DNA from: Rhizobium sp. NZLR1
GTDB lineage: Bacteria; Pseudomonadota; Alphaproteobacteria; Rhizobiales; Rhizobiaceae
NCBI RefSeq assembly: GCF_017357385.1
Contig: NZ_CP071632.1
Coordinates: forward strand, 2,609,501 to 2,673,500
Direction: 5' to 3'
DNA: 64,000 nt
Shown: in pieces, positions 25,336-35,292 of the stretch
How positions within the stretch are numbered: the stretch's first letter is position 1
How the letters are laid out: each line of letters opens with the position of its first letter
Made by a program: the position numbers and the translations under genes
The notes under the pieces: generated by a model
What the model was told of the DNA's origin: nothing
Seen by the model: the letters and a program-made list of their open reading frames with translations, nothing else
Databases searched by the model: none

Positions 25336-26118
25336 ATGAAGATCAAGGACCTTGCGGTCGATACCGCCCGCGCCGTCGCCTTCCTCAGCCGCATTCCCAT
25401 GCCGCAATCGCTGTTCAAAGGCTATGACGGCAGGCTCGGCAGACTGGTGCGCGCTTTTCCCTTCGCCGGCATCGTCATCGGCTTCGTCCCCGCGCTTGCC
25501 CTCCTCTTGGCTTTGGGGCTGCATGCCGATCCGCTGATGGCGGCCCTGATCGCGCTTTCGATCCAGGTTCTCGCCACCGGCGCGCTGCACGAGGACGGGC
25601 TGGCCGATACGGCCGATGGCATTGGCGGCGGCAAGAGCCGCGAGCACAGCCTCGTCATCATGAAGGACAGCCGGATCGGCACCTATGGAGCGATAGCGCT
25701 GATCCTCTCCTTCGCGATCCGCGCCGCAGCACTTGCCGCCATCGCCCGCCACGCCTCGCCGCTCACATCGGCCCTTGCCATTCCCGCCGTCGCGGCGCTC
25801 AGCCGCGGGGCCATCGCCTGGCACTGGCAGCGGCTGCCGCCGGCAAAGGCCGATGGCGTCGCCGCCTCGACCGGCCAGCCGGACGAGGCGGCGATGCAGT
25901 TTGCGCTCGCTTCGGCCGGCCTCGTTGCAGCACTTCTGATCTGGCCTGCCTTCGGCTTGCGGCCGCTGGTCGCAAGCCTGCTTGCCACGGGCATCGCAGG
26001 GCTTGCCTTCACCGCATTCATCCGCCGCAAGCTTGCAGGCCACACCGGCGACACGCTGGGCGCGACGCAGCAAATTTGCGAGATCGCCAGCCTTTGCGCC
26101 CTTGCCACGGCTCTTTGA
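25336..26118 (+). CDS. cobS: Adenosylcobinamide-GDP ribazoletransferase (cobalamin synthase)
   Basis: 260 residues (called cobV in the Pseudomonas denitrificans scheme). The integral-membrane enzyme joins adenosylcobinamide-GDP with alpha-ribazole, the product made with the help of CobT. Seen: 'SRIPMP' near the start, the metal-binding '[37 protein letters not shown]' region, and several transmembrane segments. The ATG at 25336 is where the family sequence begins. It is followed 18 bp later by a DUF1289 gene in the same direction, so a small operon with the protease-like gene is likely. Confidence 0.93.
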   Translation: MKIKDLAVDTARAVAFLSRIPMPQSLFKGYDGRLGRLVRAFPFAGIVIGFVPALALLLALGLHADPLMAALIALSIQVLATGALHEDGLADTADGIGGGKSREHSLVIMKDSRIGTYGAIALILSFAIRAAALAAIARHASPLTSALAIPAVAALSRGAIAWHWQRLPPAKADGVAASTGQPDEAAMQFALASAGLVAALLIWPAFGLRPLVASLLATGIAGLAFTAFIRRKLAGHTGDTLGATQQICEIASLCALATAL

Positions 26119-26136
26119 AACTCCGATATATCGCTC

Positions 26137-26355
26137 ATGCAAACACCCTGCATTCACCTCTGCTCCCTGGAGCCCGCCACCGGATTTTGCGCCGGATGCG
26201 GCCGGACTCTTCAGGAAATCGGCAGCTGGGTGAGCTACTCCGACACCGAGCGAAGAGGGATCATGGCGCTGCTGCCGGCAAGGCTTGCAGGCGCCGCCGC
26301 GGTATCGAACCACAGGAAAACGGGCCTTTCCAGCCGGCCGGAGCGGCCTTTATGA
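26137..26355 (+). CDS. DUF1289 small cysteine-motif protein
   Basis: 72 residues. The N-terminus 'TPCIHLCSLEPATGFCAGCGRTLQEIGSW' is the hallmark of the DUF1289 family. It has four cysteines (C-x3-C-x8-C-x2-C) that probably bind zinc or an iron-sulfur centre. No function is established. It overlaps the next gene by ATGA, which indicates translational coupling with the membrane protease. Confidence 0.87.
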   Translation: MQTPCIHLCSLEPATGFCAGCGRTLQEIGSWVSYSDTERRGIMALLPARLAGAAAVSNHRKTGLSSRPERPL

Positions 26356-27053
26356 TCCGTTTGACCGTCTTTCTCGTCGTCATCGGCCTCGGCCTTGCCG
26401 TGCTGATCGTCAGCAATGACAGCAGCCGGATCCTCGGCCTGCAGAGCGATGATTTCGGCCGTGTCGTCTATCTGCTGCCGATCGCACTGATGTTGTCGGC
26501 CGGCATTTGGGCGAGCCGGCGCAGCATTGGCGAAACAGTGCGCCAGATGATGATCTGGCTGGTCATCATCCTGACGCTCGCGACCGTCTATCTCTATCGC
26601 CAGGAAGCACTCGGCGTCGGCAACAGGCTGCTCGCCGGCCTCGTTCCCGGCCGCGCCGTCGTCGTCACCACCAGCGAGGGCGGCCAGGAGATCATTCTGC
26701 ACAAGCTGCTGAACGGCCATTTCGAAGCCGATGTCGCTGTCAACGGCCAAACGATCCAGATGCTCGTCGATACCGGCGCCAGCATGGTGGCGCTGTCGCG
26801 CGAAGATGCCGAGCGGATCGGGATCGATCTCTCCCGCCTCACCTATTCCATGACCATCATGACCGCCAACGGTCGTGGCCGCGCAGCACCCCTCACGCTC
26901 GATCAGGTGGCAATCGGCCCGATCGTCCGCGACAATGTCGCAGCCAGCGTCGCCGAGGACGGCCGGCTCGACCAGAGCCTGCTCGGCATGAGCTTTCTGG
27001 AAACGCTGGGTTCCCTGCAGATGCAGACCGACGAACTGCGCATGCGCGACTGA
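26352..27053 (+). CDS. Membrane-anchored clan AA (retropepsin-like) aspartic protease
   Basis: 233 residues from the ATG at 26352, which overlaps the DUF1289 stop; a longer frame upstream runs through that gene. Three hydrophobic segments (about residues 4-20, 35-52 and 65-83) precede a soluble domain with 'MLVDTGASMVALS', where Asp140 is the single active-site Asp of a retropepsin that works as a dimer. This matches the TIGR02281-type bacterial family. The protease domain is probably on the periplasmic face. Substrates are unknown. The tight link with cobS and a DUF1289 gene is common in rhizobia, as I recall, but not explained. Confidence 0.88.
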   Translation: MIRLTVFLVVIGLGLAVLIVSNDSSRILGLQSDDFGRVVYLLPIALMLSAGIWASRRSIGETVRQMMIWLVIILTLATVYLYRQEALGVGNRLLAGLVPGRAVVVTTSEGGQEIILHKLLNGHFEADVAVNGQTIQMLVDTGASMVALSREDAERIGIDLSRLTYSMTIMTANGRGRAAPLTLDQVAIGPIVRDNVAASVAEDGRLDQSLLGMSFLETLGSLQMQTDELRMRD

Positions 27054-27242
27054 GGTCTGGGGCGCAGCGCTCACGATCCGCTGCTACGGCTTTACGGCGG
27101 CGGTCGGATCTGTCACCCTCACGCGCAACAACAAGACCACAAAGAGCAAAAAGAAACTCCTAGTCTGGTGGCATCCCCGCATGCTGGACCGGCCTTCGCC
27201 CGAGGCGAGGCCTTGATCCATGGGTGAAGCAGGAGTTTCGCG

Positions 27243-27680
27243 ATGAATTCACTCTGGCCGATCGTCATCGGCGGCGTTCTCCCCGCCATTTTCTGGGGCG
27301 TCACCGCCATCTTCCAGAAGCAGAGCGCCACGGCTGCCACCGGCTCCGCCGTCTATCTCATCGCCTTCGGCGCTGCCTGCGCCCTTGCCGGCCTGATCGC
27401 CGCGCTGCTCTGGCGCCCAGCCCCCTGGACCGCTGAAGGTCTTGGTTTTGCCGCCACCGCAGGCGCCTGCTTCGCCGTCGGCACCGGCCTCATCAGCTTT
27501 GCACTTTTCGCTTACGGCGTCCCGGTCTCGAAACTCGCGCCGATCTGGAGCTGCAACGTGCTGGTAACGCTAGCAATCGGCGCCTTGTTTCTCGGCGAGG
27601 CCTCAGAGCTCAACACAGTCAAGCTCGCCGCTGGCACGCTCCTCATACTGTCCGGCGCTCTCCTTGTCAGCAGTGCCTGA
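27243..27680 (+). CDS. EamA/DMT-type small membrane transporter (half-size)
   Basis: 145 residues with four to five hydrophobic segments, the size of a single EamA repeat. Full drug/metabolite transporters carry two, so it likely works as a homodimer or belongs to the small-multidrug-resistance-like EamA subset. 'PAIFWGVTAIFQKQSATA' and 'IGALFLGEA' are typical helix motifs. An AGGAGTTT ribosome site precedes the ATG. Substrate unknown. Confidence 0.8.
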   Translation: MNSLWPIVIGGVLPAIFWGVTAIFQKQSATAATGSAVYLIAFGAACALAGLIAALLWRPAPWTAEGLGFAATAGACFAVGTGLISFALFAYGVPVSKLAPIWSCNVLVTLAIGALFLGEASELNTVKLAAGTLLILSGALLVSSA

Positions 27681-27704
27681 GGGGAAATAAGCACGATAAG
27701 ACGA

Positions 27705-28127
27705 TCAAAAGGAGACAAGGACTTCGCCGATTATCGGTCGCTGCCTTACAACCAGCGGAACCGCGATACCGAAGTCAGGCTCGCCCAAAAAGATGTCGGC
27801 CGTAACTCGCCGGCCGGAGAAATCGATGCGCGATCGCGAACGTATGAAGGAACAGGGAGACCAGCAATAGATGCGCAGTTCACCATCCCCCTTCAAGCCC
27901 GAATACACCGTAATCGCGAGATGGACGGCGGGATCGGCATGGTCGATAAGGTCGCAAGCAACATCCGGGACGCATGATACCTCAGCAGAGATCGGCTCGT
28001 TTTGCCCCATGACCACGGCATATGTGACTTTGACGGGCGCTGCGGCCTCGTGCGACCGACTTTCTTGTGGGTTTAAGCAGAGAAGCGTGGCAATCGCGAA
28101 GAATTCAAACACGCTGCTGGTGATCAT
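27705..28127 (-). CDS. Hypothetical secreted protein
   Basis: 140 residues from the ATG at 28127, which has a GGGGCAAGGGG site; upstream in-frame codons lack one. A short hydrophobic N-terminus (about residues 4-18) looks like a signal peptide. The remainder has four cysteines ('SCVPDVACDL', 'IYCWSPCSF') that could form two disulfides, and beta-rich sequence. I do not recognise the family. It is divergent from the LysR gene at 28268, and such placement often means the regulator controls it. Confidence 0.6.
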   Translation of the reverse strand: MITSSVFEFFAIATLLCLNPQESRSHEAAAPVKVTYAVVMGQNEPISAEVSCVPDVACDLIDHADPAVHLAITVYSGLKGDGELRIYCWSPCSFIRSRSRIDFSGRRVTADIFLGEPDFGIAVPLVVRQRPIIGEVLVSF

Positions 28128-28267
28128 CCCCTTGCCCCCGCGACCGATGACAGCAACGCTGGATATTTTTCGTGTTAAAATTGCGGCGCTTCTTAGCCAA
28201 ACGCTGCTCCATTGCCGGCCGGTCCTCTTTGCTGATATTCTGCTCCTGCGCAATGCCGGAACCTGAC

Positions 28268-29191
28268 ATGACTCCACGACAACTGAAGACGTTCCTTGCG
28301 GTCATCCACCACGGAAACCTCACCCGCGCCGCCGCCGAGGTCAATCTCGCCCAATCGAGCCTCAGCGATCAGATACAGGCGCTGGAAGAGGAATTGGGCG
28401 CCGAGCTCTTTCTCCGATCCCGGCAAGGCGTCATCCCCACGCCGGCAGCAGCAGCCTTGAAGGCCTATGCGGAAGAGATCTTGGCGCTGAATAGCGAGGC
28501 GAAGGACGCCGTCCGCTCTGCCGCCGGCAATGCCGAACAATCTGTCATACTGGGCACGCTCGAAACCATCGCCACTGAAAGGCTGGCGCACTGGCTCTCC
28601 CTCTTCGGTAGGCAGAACCCCGGCCTTGCTCTCAAACTCAAGGTTGGCGGCAGTAGCGAATTGCATGCGCAATTGCAGCACGGCTCGATCGACGTCGCCT
28701 TCACCTTCGATCGCGGCCAGCAGAACGAGCGCTTCGCGACGCGCCGCATCTCCAGCGAGCCGCTGGTGTTGATCGCCGGCGGCAACTCGCAAGCCCAGCC
28801 GCCGGCAAGCCTCTTAGCGCTGCGCACCGCCCCGTTCATCGCGACCGCAGCCGGCTGCATCTATCGCCACCTGTTCGATACCGCCTTTGCAGAAGCAGGC
28901 TTGAATGCGCCGGCCATTGTCGCGGAAGCCGACAGCGTCGCAACGATCATCCGCCTCGTTGCATCAGGCGCCGGCTACGGCCTAGTCCCGTGTCTCGCGG
29001 TCGGGGCGTCCGCTTCGCGCGACGATGTCGTCGAACTGCCTTGGCCGGGCCAACCGCTGGCCGCCTCGCTGGTGATGATGTGGCGGCGCAGGCGGGTTCA
29101 GCCGCCGGCGCTCACCCTCCTGCTGCAATCGGCCAGCGAAGAGCTTTCACCGGTCAGACCAGCCGATGCCCGCCTTCGACATGCAGAATAG
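28268..29191 (+). CDS. LysR-family transcriptional regulator
   Basis: 307 residues from the ATG at 28268. The helix-turn-helix is 'TFLAVIHHGNLTRAAAEVNLAQSSLSDQIQALEEELGAELF', followed by 'RSRQGVIPTPAAAAL' and an effector-binding domain. An ATG at 28253 would add five residues. It is divergent from a small secreted protein and its 3' end overlaps, tail to tail by 38 bp, the SDR gene. One of these two neighbours is its most likely target. Confidence 0.9.
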   Translation: MTPRQLKTFLAVIHHGNLTRAAAEVNLAQSSLSDQIQALEEELGAELFLRSRQGVIPTPAAAALKAYAEEILALNSEAKDAVRSAAGNAEQSVILGTLETIATERLAHWLSLFGRQNPGLALKLKVGGSSELHAQLQHGSIDVAFTFDRGQQNERFATRRISSEPLVLIAGGNSQAQPPASLLALRTAPFIATAAGCIYRHLFDTAFAEAGLNAPAIVAEADSVATIIRLVASGAGYGLVPCLAVGASASRDDVVELPWPGQPLAASLVMMWRRRRVQPPALTLLLQSASEELSPVRPADARLRHAE

Positions 29192-29891
29192 TGCCTGTGG
29201 TGAAACCGTTGCCGATCAGGAAGCGGATCGCATCGGCGATATCTTCCGGCTGGCCGACACGCCCGGCCGGCAGGCGCTGCGCCATCGCCTCGAGCGTTGC
29301 CTGCTTGGCGTCACCCGCAACGACGCTCCAGATCGGCGTATCCACCCATCCCGGCGACACGGCATTGATACGGAGCGGTGCCAGTTCGACGGCGAGCGCC
29401 CTGACCAGACCTTCGAGTGCCGCATTGACGGCGGCGACCACAGATCCGCGCGCCGCCGGTCGATAGGCCGCGATACCTGACGTAAAGGTGATCGATCCTG
29501 ACGGCGGCAGATGGGCGGCGCCATATTTCGCCAGCAGCAGCGGCCCGTAGAACTTGCTCTCGACCACCCGTTGCGCTGCGGCAAGCTCGATCGACGGCAG
29601 CAACTGATAGGCGCCTTCAATATCGGCGGCCGTGCTGACGATATGGTCGACCGGTCCGCTATCCCGAAACAGCGCCGCGACCTCCTCCTCCCGCGATATA
29701 TCGACAGCGCACGCCCCGAGTTTCGGATGGTCGCCGAGCTGGCGGCAAGCCGCCGCAAGCCTCTCTTTATTGCGCCCGGCGATCGTCACCGACGCCCCCT
29801 CATCGAGCAGGCGCCTAGCAAGCGCCAATCCCATGCCCGAGCTGCCGCCGACGATCAACACCTTCGCACCTTCGATCCTGATTTTAGTCAT
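29154..29891 (-). CDS. Atypical short-chain dehydrogenase/reductase lacking the Tyr-Lys pair
   Basis: 245 residues from the ATG at 29891 with a GGAG site seven bases upstream. The Rossmann motif 'VLIVGGSSGMGLALARRLLDEGA' and 'TIAGRN' indicate NAD(P) binding, and 'INAVSPGWVDTPIW' and 'GHRLV' are SDR C-terminal features. At the usual YxxxK active site the sequence reads 'SVVAAVNAALEGL', with Val and Asn in the places of the catalytic Tyr and Lys. The Ser of 'FTSG' is kept. It is therefore either catalytically different or non-catalytic. A family of similar Tyr-less SDRs exists in proteobacteria, so this is probably not a sequencing error. Confidence 0.85.
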   Translation of the reverse strand: MTKIRIEGAKVLIVGGSSGMGLALARRLLDEGASVTIAGRNKERLAAACRQLGDHPKLGACAVDISREEEVAALFRDSGPVDHIVSTAADIEGAYQLLPSIELAAAQRVVESKFYGPLLLAKYGAAHLPPSGSITFTSGIAAYRPAARGSVVAAVNAALEGLVRALAVELAPLRINAVSPGWVDTPIWSVVAGDAKQATLEAMAQRLPAGRVGQPEDIADAIRFLIGNGFTTGTILHVEGGHRLV

Positions 29892-30001
29892 CTCGCATCT
29901 CCATTTGAATGAGAGAGCAGATGCCTCGGGTCGAAGCGGAAGAAAAACGGAAGAAACCGATAGCATCATCGGCTTTCCCGATGATGCTATTCAGGAAGCG
30001 A

Positions 30002-30763
30002 TCAATTGCGCAGCCGGTAGCCGGTCTTGAAGATCCAGCCGAGTGTTCCCAGGCAGATCATCAGGAATACCGTGATCATCGCCAGGCTGATCGCCGGGTT
30101 GACATCGGCGATCCCGTAAAAACTCCAGCGGAAGCCGCTGACGAGATAGAGCACCGGATTGAGGTGGCTGACCGCCTGCCAGAACGGCGGCAGCATATTG
30201 ACCGAATAGAAGCTGCCGCCAAGGAAGGTCAGCGGCGGCACGACCAGCATGGGAATGAGGTTCAGCTGTTCAAAATTGCCGGCCCAGATGCCGATCATGA
30301 AGCCGAACAGGCTGAAGGTGATTGCCGTCAGCAGGAAGAACAGGATCATCATGAAGGGATGTTCGATCCTGACATCGACGAAGAGATTGGCTGTCAGGAG
30401 GATGATGAAGCCGATGAGCATCCCCTTGGTTGCCGCCGCCCCGACATAACCGAGCAGAATCTCCGTCATTGCCACCGGCGCCGACAGCACCTCATAGATC
30501 GTGCCGGTGAATTTCGGGAAATAAATCCCGAAGGAGCCGTTGCTGATGCATTGGCCGAGCAGCGTCAGCATGATGAGGCCCGGCGTGATGAAGGCGCCGT
30601 AGGATACGCCCTCCACCTCCTGGATGCGCGAGCCGACCGCGGCGCCAAAGACGATGAAATAGAGCGAGGTCGAAATGACGGGCGAGATGACGCTTTGCAG
30701 CAGCGTGCGGCGCGTGCGCGCCATCTCGAAGAAATAGATCGATTTGATCGCCTCGACGTTCAT
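30002..30763 (-). CDS. ABC-2 type transporter permease
   Basis: 253 residues with six hydrophobic segments of the ABC-2 family (YadH/DrrB/NodJ-like). '[30 protein letters not shown]' at the N-terminus and '[39 protein letters not shown]' near the C-terminus are characteristic. It overlaps its ATPase gene by ATGA. The pair forms an exporter of lipids, polysaccharides or drugs. It is distinct from NodIJ because no nodulation genes are near. Confidence 0.9.
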   Translation of the reverse strand: MNVEAIKSIYFFEMARTRRTLLQSVISPVISTSLYFIVFGAAVGSRIQEVEGVSYGAFITPGLIMLTLLGQCISNGSFGIYFPKFTGTIYEVLSAPVAMTEILLGYVGAAATKGMLIGFIILLTANLFVDVRIEHPFMMILFFLLTAITFSLFGFMIGIWAGNFEQLNLIPMLVVPPLTFLGGSFYSVNMLPPFWQAVSHLNPVLYLVSGFRWSFYGIADVNPAISLAMITVFLMICLGTLGWIFKTGYRLRN

Positions 30764-31686
30764 TTGTCTGCTCCTACCAGCGCCACGAAGATGTCTTCCA
30801 GCGTGCTCTGCCGCGTCGAGAGATCCTTGAAATGGATATTGTTTTCACCCAGCCGGGTCAGCAGCGTCGCGATGCTCTCCTGCTCGTTGTCGGCGTCGAA
30901 ATCGTAAGTCAGCCGGCTGCCGCCGACTTCCAGTGTCAGTCCGTTGCCGGCAAAACAATCCGGAAGCCGCTCGAGCGGCTCGGTGAGATCGAGAATCAGC
31001 TGCTTGCGGCCGAGCTTGGCCATCAGCGCCACCTTGTCTTCGACGAGCAGCAATTGGCCGCCATTGATCACACCGACGCGGTCGGCGATCTCCTCGGCCT
31101 CCTCGATATAATGGGTGGTCAGGATGATGGTGACGCCCGAGGCCCGAAGCTCCTGAACGACATTCCACATGTCCTTGCGCAGCGTCACGTCGACGCCGGC
31201 GGTCGGCTCGTCGAGGAAAAGGATATCCGGCTCATGCGAGAGCGCCTTGGCGATCAACACTCGCCGCTTCATGCCGCCCGACAGCTGGCGCAGCATATTG
31301 TCCTTCTTGTCCCAGAGCGAAAGTGCGCGCAGCACCTTCTCGATATGGGCGGGATTGGCTTTCTTGCCGTGCAGCCCGCGCGAGAAACTGACTGTATTGA
31401 ACACCGTCTCGAACTGATCGGTGGTCAGCTCCTGCGGCACCAGCCCGATCATTCCGCGGGTGGCGCGGAAATCCTTCACGACATCGTGGCCGGCGACCAG
31501 CACCTGGCCGCCGCTCGGATTGGCGATGCCGCAGATGATCGAAATCAACGTCGTCTTGCCCGCACCGTTCGGCCCGAGCAGCGCCAGGATCTCGCCCTTC
31601 TCGACGTCGAGGTTGATGCCTTTCAGGGCCTCGAACCCATTGGCGTAGGTCTTGGTGAGATTCTGAACGGATATGATGGGGGCCAT
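30760..31686 (-). CDS. ABC-2 type transporter ATP-binding protein
   Basis: 308 residues from the ATG at 31686; the longer upstream frame has no support. Walker A '[14 protein letters not shown]', Q loop 'LVPQEL', ABC signature '[15 protein letters not shown]', Walker B '[13 protein letters not shown]' and H-loop '[17 protein letters not shown]' are all present. A C-terminal extension of about 80 residues, typical of the DrrA/YadG/NodI group, follows. Partner of the permease at 30002. Substrate unknown. Confidence 0.93.
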   Translation of the reverse strand: MAPIISVQNLTKTYANGFEALKGINLDVEKGEILALLGPNGAGKTTLISIICGIANPSGGQVLVAGHDVVKDFRATRGMIGLVPQELTTDQFETVFNTVSFSRGLHGKKANPAHIEKVLRALSLWDKKDNMLRQLSGGMKRRVLIAKALSHEPDILFLDEPTAGVDVTLRKDMWNVVQELRASGVTIILTTHYIEEAEEIADRVGVINGGQLLLVEDKVALMAKLGRKQLILDLTEPLERLPDCFAGNGLTLEVGGSRLTYDFDADNEQESIATLLTRLGENNIHFKDLSTRQSTLEDIFVALVGADK

Positions 31687-32189
31687 GCGATACTCTTGCG
31701 GATTCTCAGATGTTACTTTTGGCCCGCTATATAGGCCCTTCATGACGCTTTGACATCCTTGGAGACGTGAACACAGCATTCGCGCCCTGCTAACACCATG
31801 GCCGTTAACGCAGCCGGCCCGCCGACATAGCCGGCATCGGATCTTTGAAACGAGCTGATCCCTTCGGCGAAAAGAAAGACAGCAGCCGGTTTCGGATGTC
31901 ATCATCCGGTGATCTTGATGTCCGATAAGAAAGCCGAGGCCAGCACGGCATCCGCCCCGCCGCCCACCCTTTTGCGGAGCCGTCTCCGGTGTTCTCGTTG
32001 CACCCTTTTTCGCTGCCTCGGCATGTAGTGAAAGTTATTGTTCAGTCACGAAGTGCTTGGAACCGGCCAGCATCCCCTGTTCAGCCGCGTTCGTCTTAGC
32101 CGGCCTTGCGCCGGCTTTCTTTTTGCGTGCGGGGCGTAGGCCAAAGGCCGGAGCCTCGAAGGACGAGGGCGGGTGGCAGGAAGTGCCCC
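31687..32189. other. Intergenic region with orphan terminator
   Basis: About 500 bases between the divergent ABC ATPase start and the end of the GH43 gene. No coding gene is supported. It contains one perfect plus-strand terminator (annotated separately) with no plus-strand gene before it, and a further run 'CACCCTTTTT' at about 32008. A 'CTATAT' on both strands at about 31728 could be a -10 element for the ATPase. Confidence 0.5.
32098..32124 (+). terminator. Orphan rho-independent terminator
   Basis: A perfect 7-bp stem AGCCGGC / GCCGGCT with a 5-base loop (CTTGC) is followed by TTCTTTTT. It reads on the plus strand, yet the genes on both sides are on the minus strand and no plus-strand coding gene lies within 400 bp. 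This is how many intergenic small RNA genes announce themselves. Confidence 0.7.
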
Positions 32190-33803
32190 TCACAACTCGT
32201 CATAATTGAACCAGTCGAAATCCGCGACCTTCCCTCGCCCCGACGTATCGAAGGCAAACACACCGGCAAAGGCGCCGGTGAAGGAGCCGTGTTCGCCGCG
32301 TCCGCCTTCGTCGGAAATCATGCCGGCGTCGAGGACCGGACCGATCGGCTGCCAGGCGCCCTTGCCTTCGGTCTGCCAGAAGAATTGCAGGTCGTTCTCG
32401 CGGATTTCCATGGCGAGCTGCACGCGGCCCTCGGCAGCGATCGCCACACCGCTTTCGGCCGGAAAGCTCAAGCGGCCGTTCGGATAGTCGCCGTTGCAGG
32501 AGAGGATTGTCACGCAACGGCCGAGTGTTTCGTGCAGCGTTACCGCGACGGCGTGAAATTTATGGCGGTTATAGTAGTGCGTCAGCCCTGCCACTTGCTG
32601 ATAGGTGTCGGGCGAGAACTCGACCACGGTTTCGGCGCGGAAGCTGTGATGTTCCTGTCGACGGGCGACCAGCGACTGCTCGAACCAGGAGCCGATGCTT
32701 TCGCGCGCAATCAGCCTGAGATGGCCCGGGCGGTCCGTCAGGTTGAAGATGCGCGCGGGCTCGGGCGTGCGCAGCCATTGGAAATCGGCAGGCAGCGCGC
32801 CGCCGTCGAAGCTGTATTCGCTGCGCATCGGCCTTTCCGCAGGCACGGCATTAAAAAGGCCCGGCACATCGACATCGGGCACTGAGGTGCCATTTTCGAG
32901 ATAGAGCCAGTCGTCGTCGCGCCAGACGCATTTCTGTAAGGATGTCTCTCGCCCCAGCGTGCAGCGCCGCTTCGGCGGCAGCGGCCGGCCGCAAAGATGG
33001 GTGTGATAGGCCTCACCGTCTGATGTTTCGACATATTGGCCGTGCCCTGCCCGCTGCAGCACCGCGCCCGGATGGTCCTTGGAGGTGATAAGATGCATGT
33101 TCGGATGCATCTCATAGGGTCCGTCGATGTTGCGCGAGCGCGCCATGGTGACGGCGTGGTCGTAACCGGTGCCACCCTCGGCGGTGGTCAGATAATACCA
33201 GCCGTTCTTCTTGAAGAGATGAGGGCCCTCGACGAGGCCGAGCGGGCTGCCGGCGAAGATATTCTTGATCGGCCCCGTCAGCGCCTTCGTCGCCGGGTCC
33301 CATTCCTGCAGCAGGATGCCATCGAAGGCCGGCGATTTTGGCGAGCCGCCATAGCTCTCGGTGCGGTGGTTCCATTGCATGTTGAGGAACCACTTGCGGC
33401 CGTCATCGTCGTGGAACAGCGAGGGATCGAAGCCGGAGGAGTTGACATAGACGGGATCCGACCATTCGGCCTCGATCGAGGGCGCCGTCACGATGTAGTT
33501 CGGCGCATCCTTGAAACTGCCGTCGAAACGCTTGACATCGGTATAGACCAGCCAGAACTGCCCGTCGGCATAGGAAAGACACGGCGCCCAGATGCCGCAG
33601 CTGTCGGGATTGCCGCGCATGTCGAGCTGTGATCGGCGCTCCAGCGGCCGGCGCACCAGCGTCCAGTTCACCAGGTCGCGCGAATGGTGGATCTGCACGC
33701 CGGGATACCATTCGAATGTCGAGGTGGCGATGTAGTAATCCGCGCCGACGCGGCAGATCGACGGATCGGGGTTGAACCCCGGCAGGATGGGATTGCGGAT
33801 CAT
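32190..33803 (-). CDS. GH43 family glycoside hydrolase (beta-xylosidase-like)
   Basis: 537 residues, the length of GH43 beta-xylosidases with a C-terminal beta-sandwich. The five-bladed propeller begins 'NPILPGFNPDPSICRVGADYYIATSTFEWYPGV', with the general base Asp13, and holds 'GIWAPCLSYADGQFWLVYTD' and 'GLVEGPHLFKKNGWYYL' with the general acid Glu. No signal peptide is seen, so the enzyme acts inside the cell on imported xylo- or arabino-oligosaccharides. The start at 33803 has a GGAG site; upstream codons fall in a structured repeat. It is the last gene of the catabolic set headed by the sugar-binding protein. Confidence 0.92.
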   Translation of the reverse strand: MIRNPILPGFNPDPSICRVGADYYIATSTFEWYPGVQIHHSRDLVNWTLVRRPLERRSQLDMRGNPDSCGIWAPCLSYADGQFWLVYTDVKRFDGSFKDAPNYIVTAPSIEAEWSDPVYVNSSGFDPSLFHDDDGRKWFLNMQWNHRTESYGGSPKSPAFDGILLQEWDPATKALTGPIKNIFAGSPLGLVEGPHLFKKNGWYYLTTAEGGTGYDHAVTMARSRNIDGPYEMHPNMHLITSKDHPGAVLQRAGHGQYVETSDGEAYHTHLCGRPLPPKRRCTLGRETSLQKCVWRDDDWLYLENGTSVPDVDVPGLFNAVPAERPMRSEYSFDGGALPADFQWLRTPEPARIFNLTDRPGHLRLIARESIGSWFEQSLVARRQEHHSFRAETVVEFSPDTYQQVAGLTHYYNRHKFHAVAVTLHETLGRCVTILSCNGDYPNGRLSFPAESGVAIAAEGRVQLAMEIRENDLQFFWQTEGKGAWQPIGPVLDAGMISDEGGRGEHGSFTGAFAGVFAFDTSGRGKVADFDWFNYDEL

Positions 33804-33896
33804 GGGCGGCTCCTCCGAGGTTATTGTTGTGGTACGTACGTCAGAAGTGGGCCGGGATATGTCACCAATTCGTCCTCCACCCTCATCTCTGTGCTC

Positions 33897-34008
33897 GTTA
33901 CAGAGATCCAGCCAGCCCAAGTCCTTGGGCTGAAAGAACTCTCTTCGCCGCGCCGACGCGCGGCGGCTGGATTTCTGTGACATCCCTCGGGCAAAGCCCT
34001 GAGGTCAC
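33897..34008. repeat. Nested palindromic element
   Basis: An outer pair of 17-base arms (33897-33913 and 33965-33981; two mismatches) encloses two hairpins. One is CAGCCCAAG / CTTGGGCTG with a 2-base loop (about 33912-33932), the other CGCCGCGC / GCGCGGCG (about 33945-33965). A third hairpin, based on GTGAC ... GTCAC with CCTCGGGC / GCCCTGAGG, follows at about 33976-34008. The folded form resembles a three-way junction. It sits between the GH43 gene and the aldo-keto reductase gene. Confidence 0.65.
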
Positions 34009-34058
34009 AGGAATGAGGGAGTTGGCAGAAGTGTCCTGCAAACTCCGGCTCGACCTTC

Positions 34059-35090
<1,032 letters not shown>

Positions 35091-35180
35091 GAGACTCTCC
35101 TTGCTAAAATATCGGTCTTGATGGTCCGCGAGTGCCTGCTTCATACACCACAAGCGATTTTGGCGAACACCCTGTACTTT

Positions 35181-35252
35181 CGTCACGCTCGGCCTCGTGC
35201 CGAACATCTGCCGCGCTGTTTGCAGATCCTCGGCACAAGGCCGAGGATGACG
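35181..35252. repeat. Inverted repeat in catabolic locus
   Basis: Two 31-base arms (35181-35211 and 35222-35252), each carrying a CGGC..GTGCCG core, match as inverted repeats with about five mismatches and a 10-base loop. It lies between the Gfo/Idh/MocA gene and the aldo-keto reductase gene. Similar in style to the perfect palindrome at 39790-39875, and of a type widespread in alphaproteobacterial intergenic regions. Confidence 0.75.
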
Positions 35253-35292
35253 AGTTGGACGGGTGCCGGGCAGACCCCCGGGCATCACCCTA

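Noticed and set aside
25180..26313. In-frame upstream extension of cobT on the minus strand (total 716 codons)
   Set aside because: It is antisense to cobS and the DUF1289 gene, has no ribosome site, and the known CobT family begins at 25179.
31720..31770. A promoter (TTGACA) on the plus strand near 31749
   Set aside because: The hexamer is present but no acceptable -10 lies 16-18 bp downstream, so I did not link it to the orphan terminator at 32098.
31687..31905. N-terminal extension of the ABC-2 ATPase
   Set aside because: The frame is open but the family starts at '[14 protein letters not shown]' and the extension has no ribosome site.
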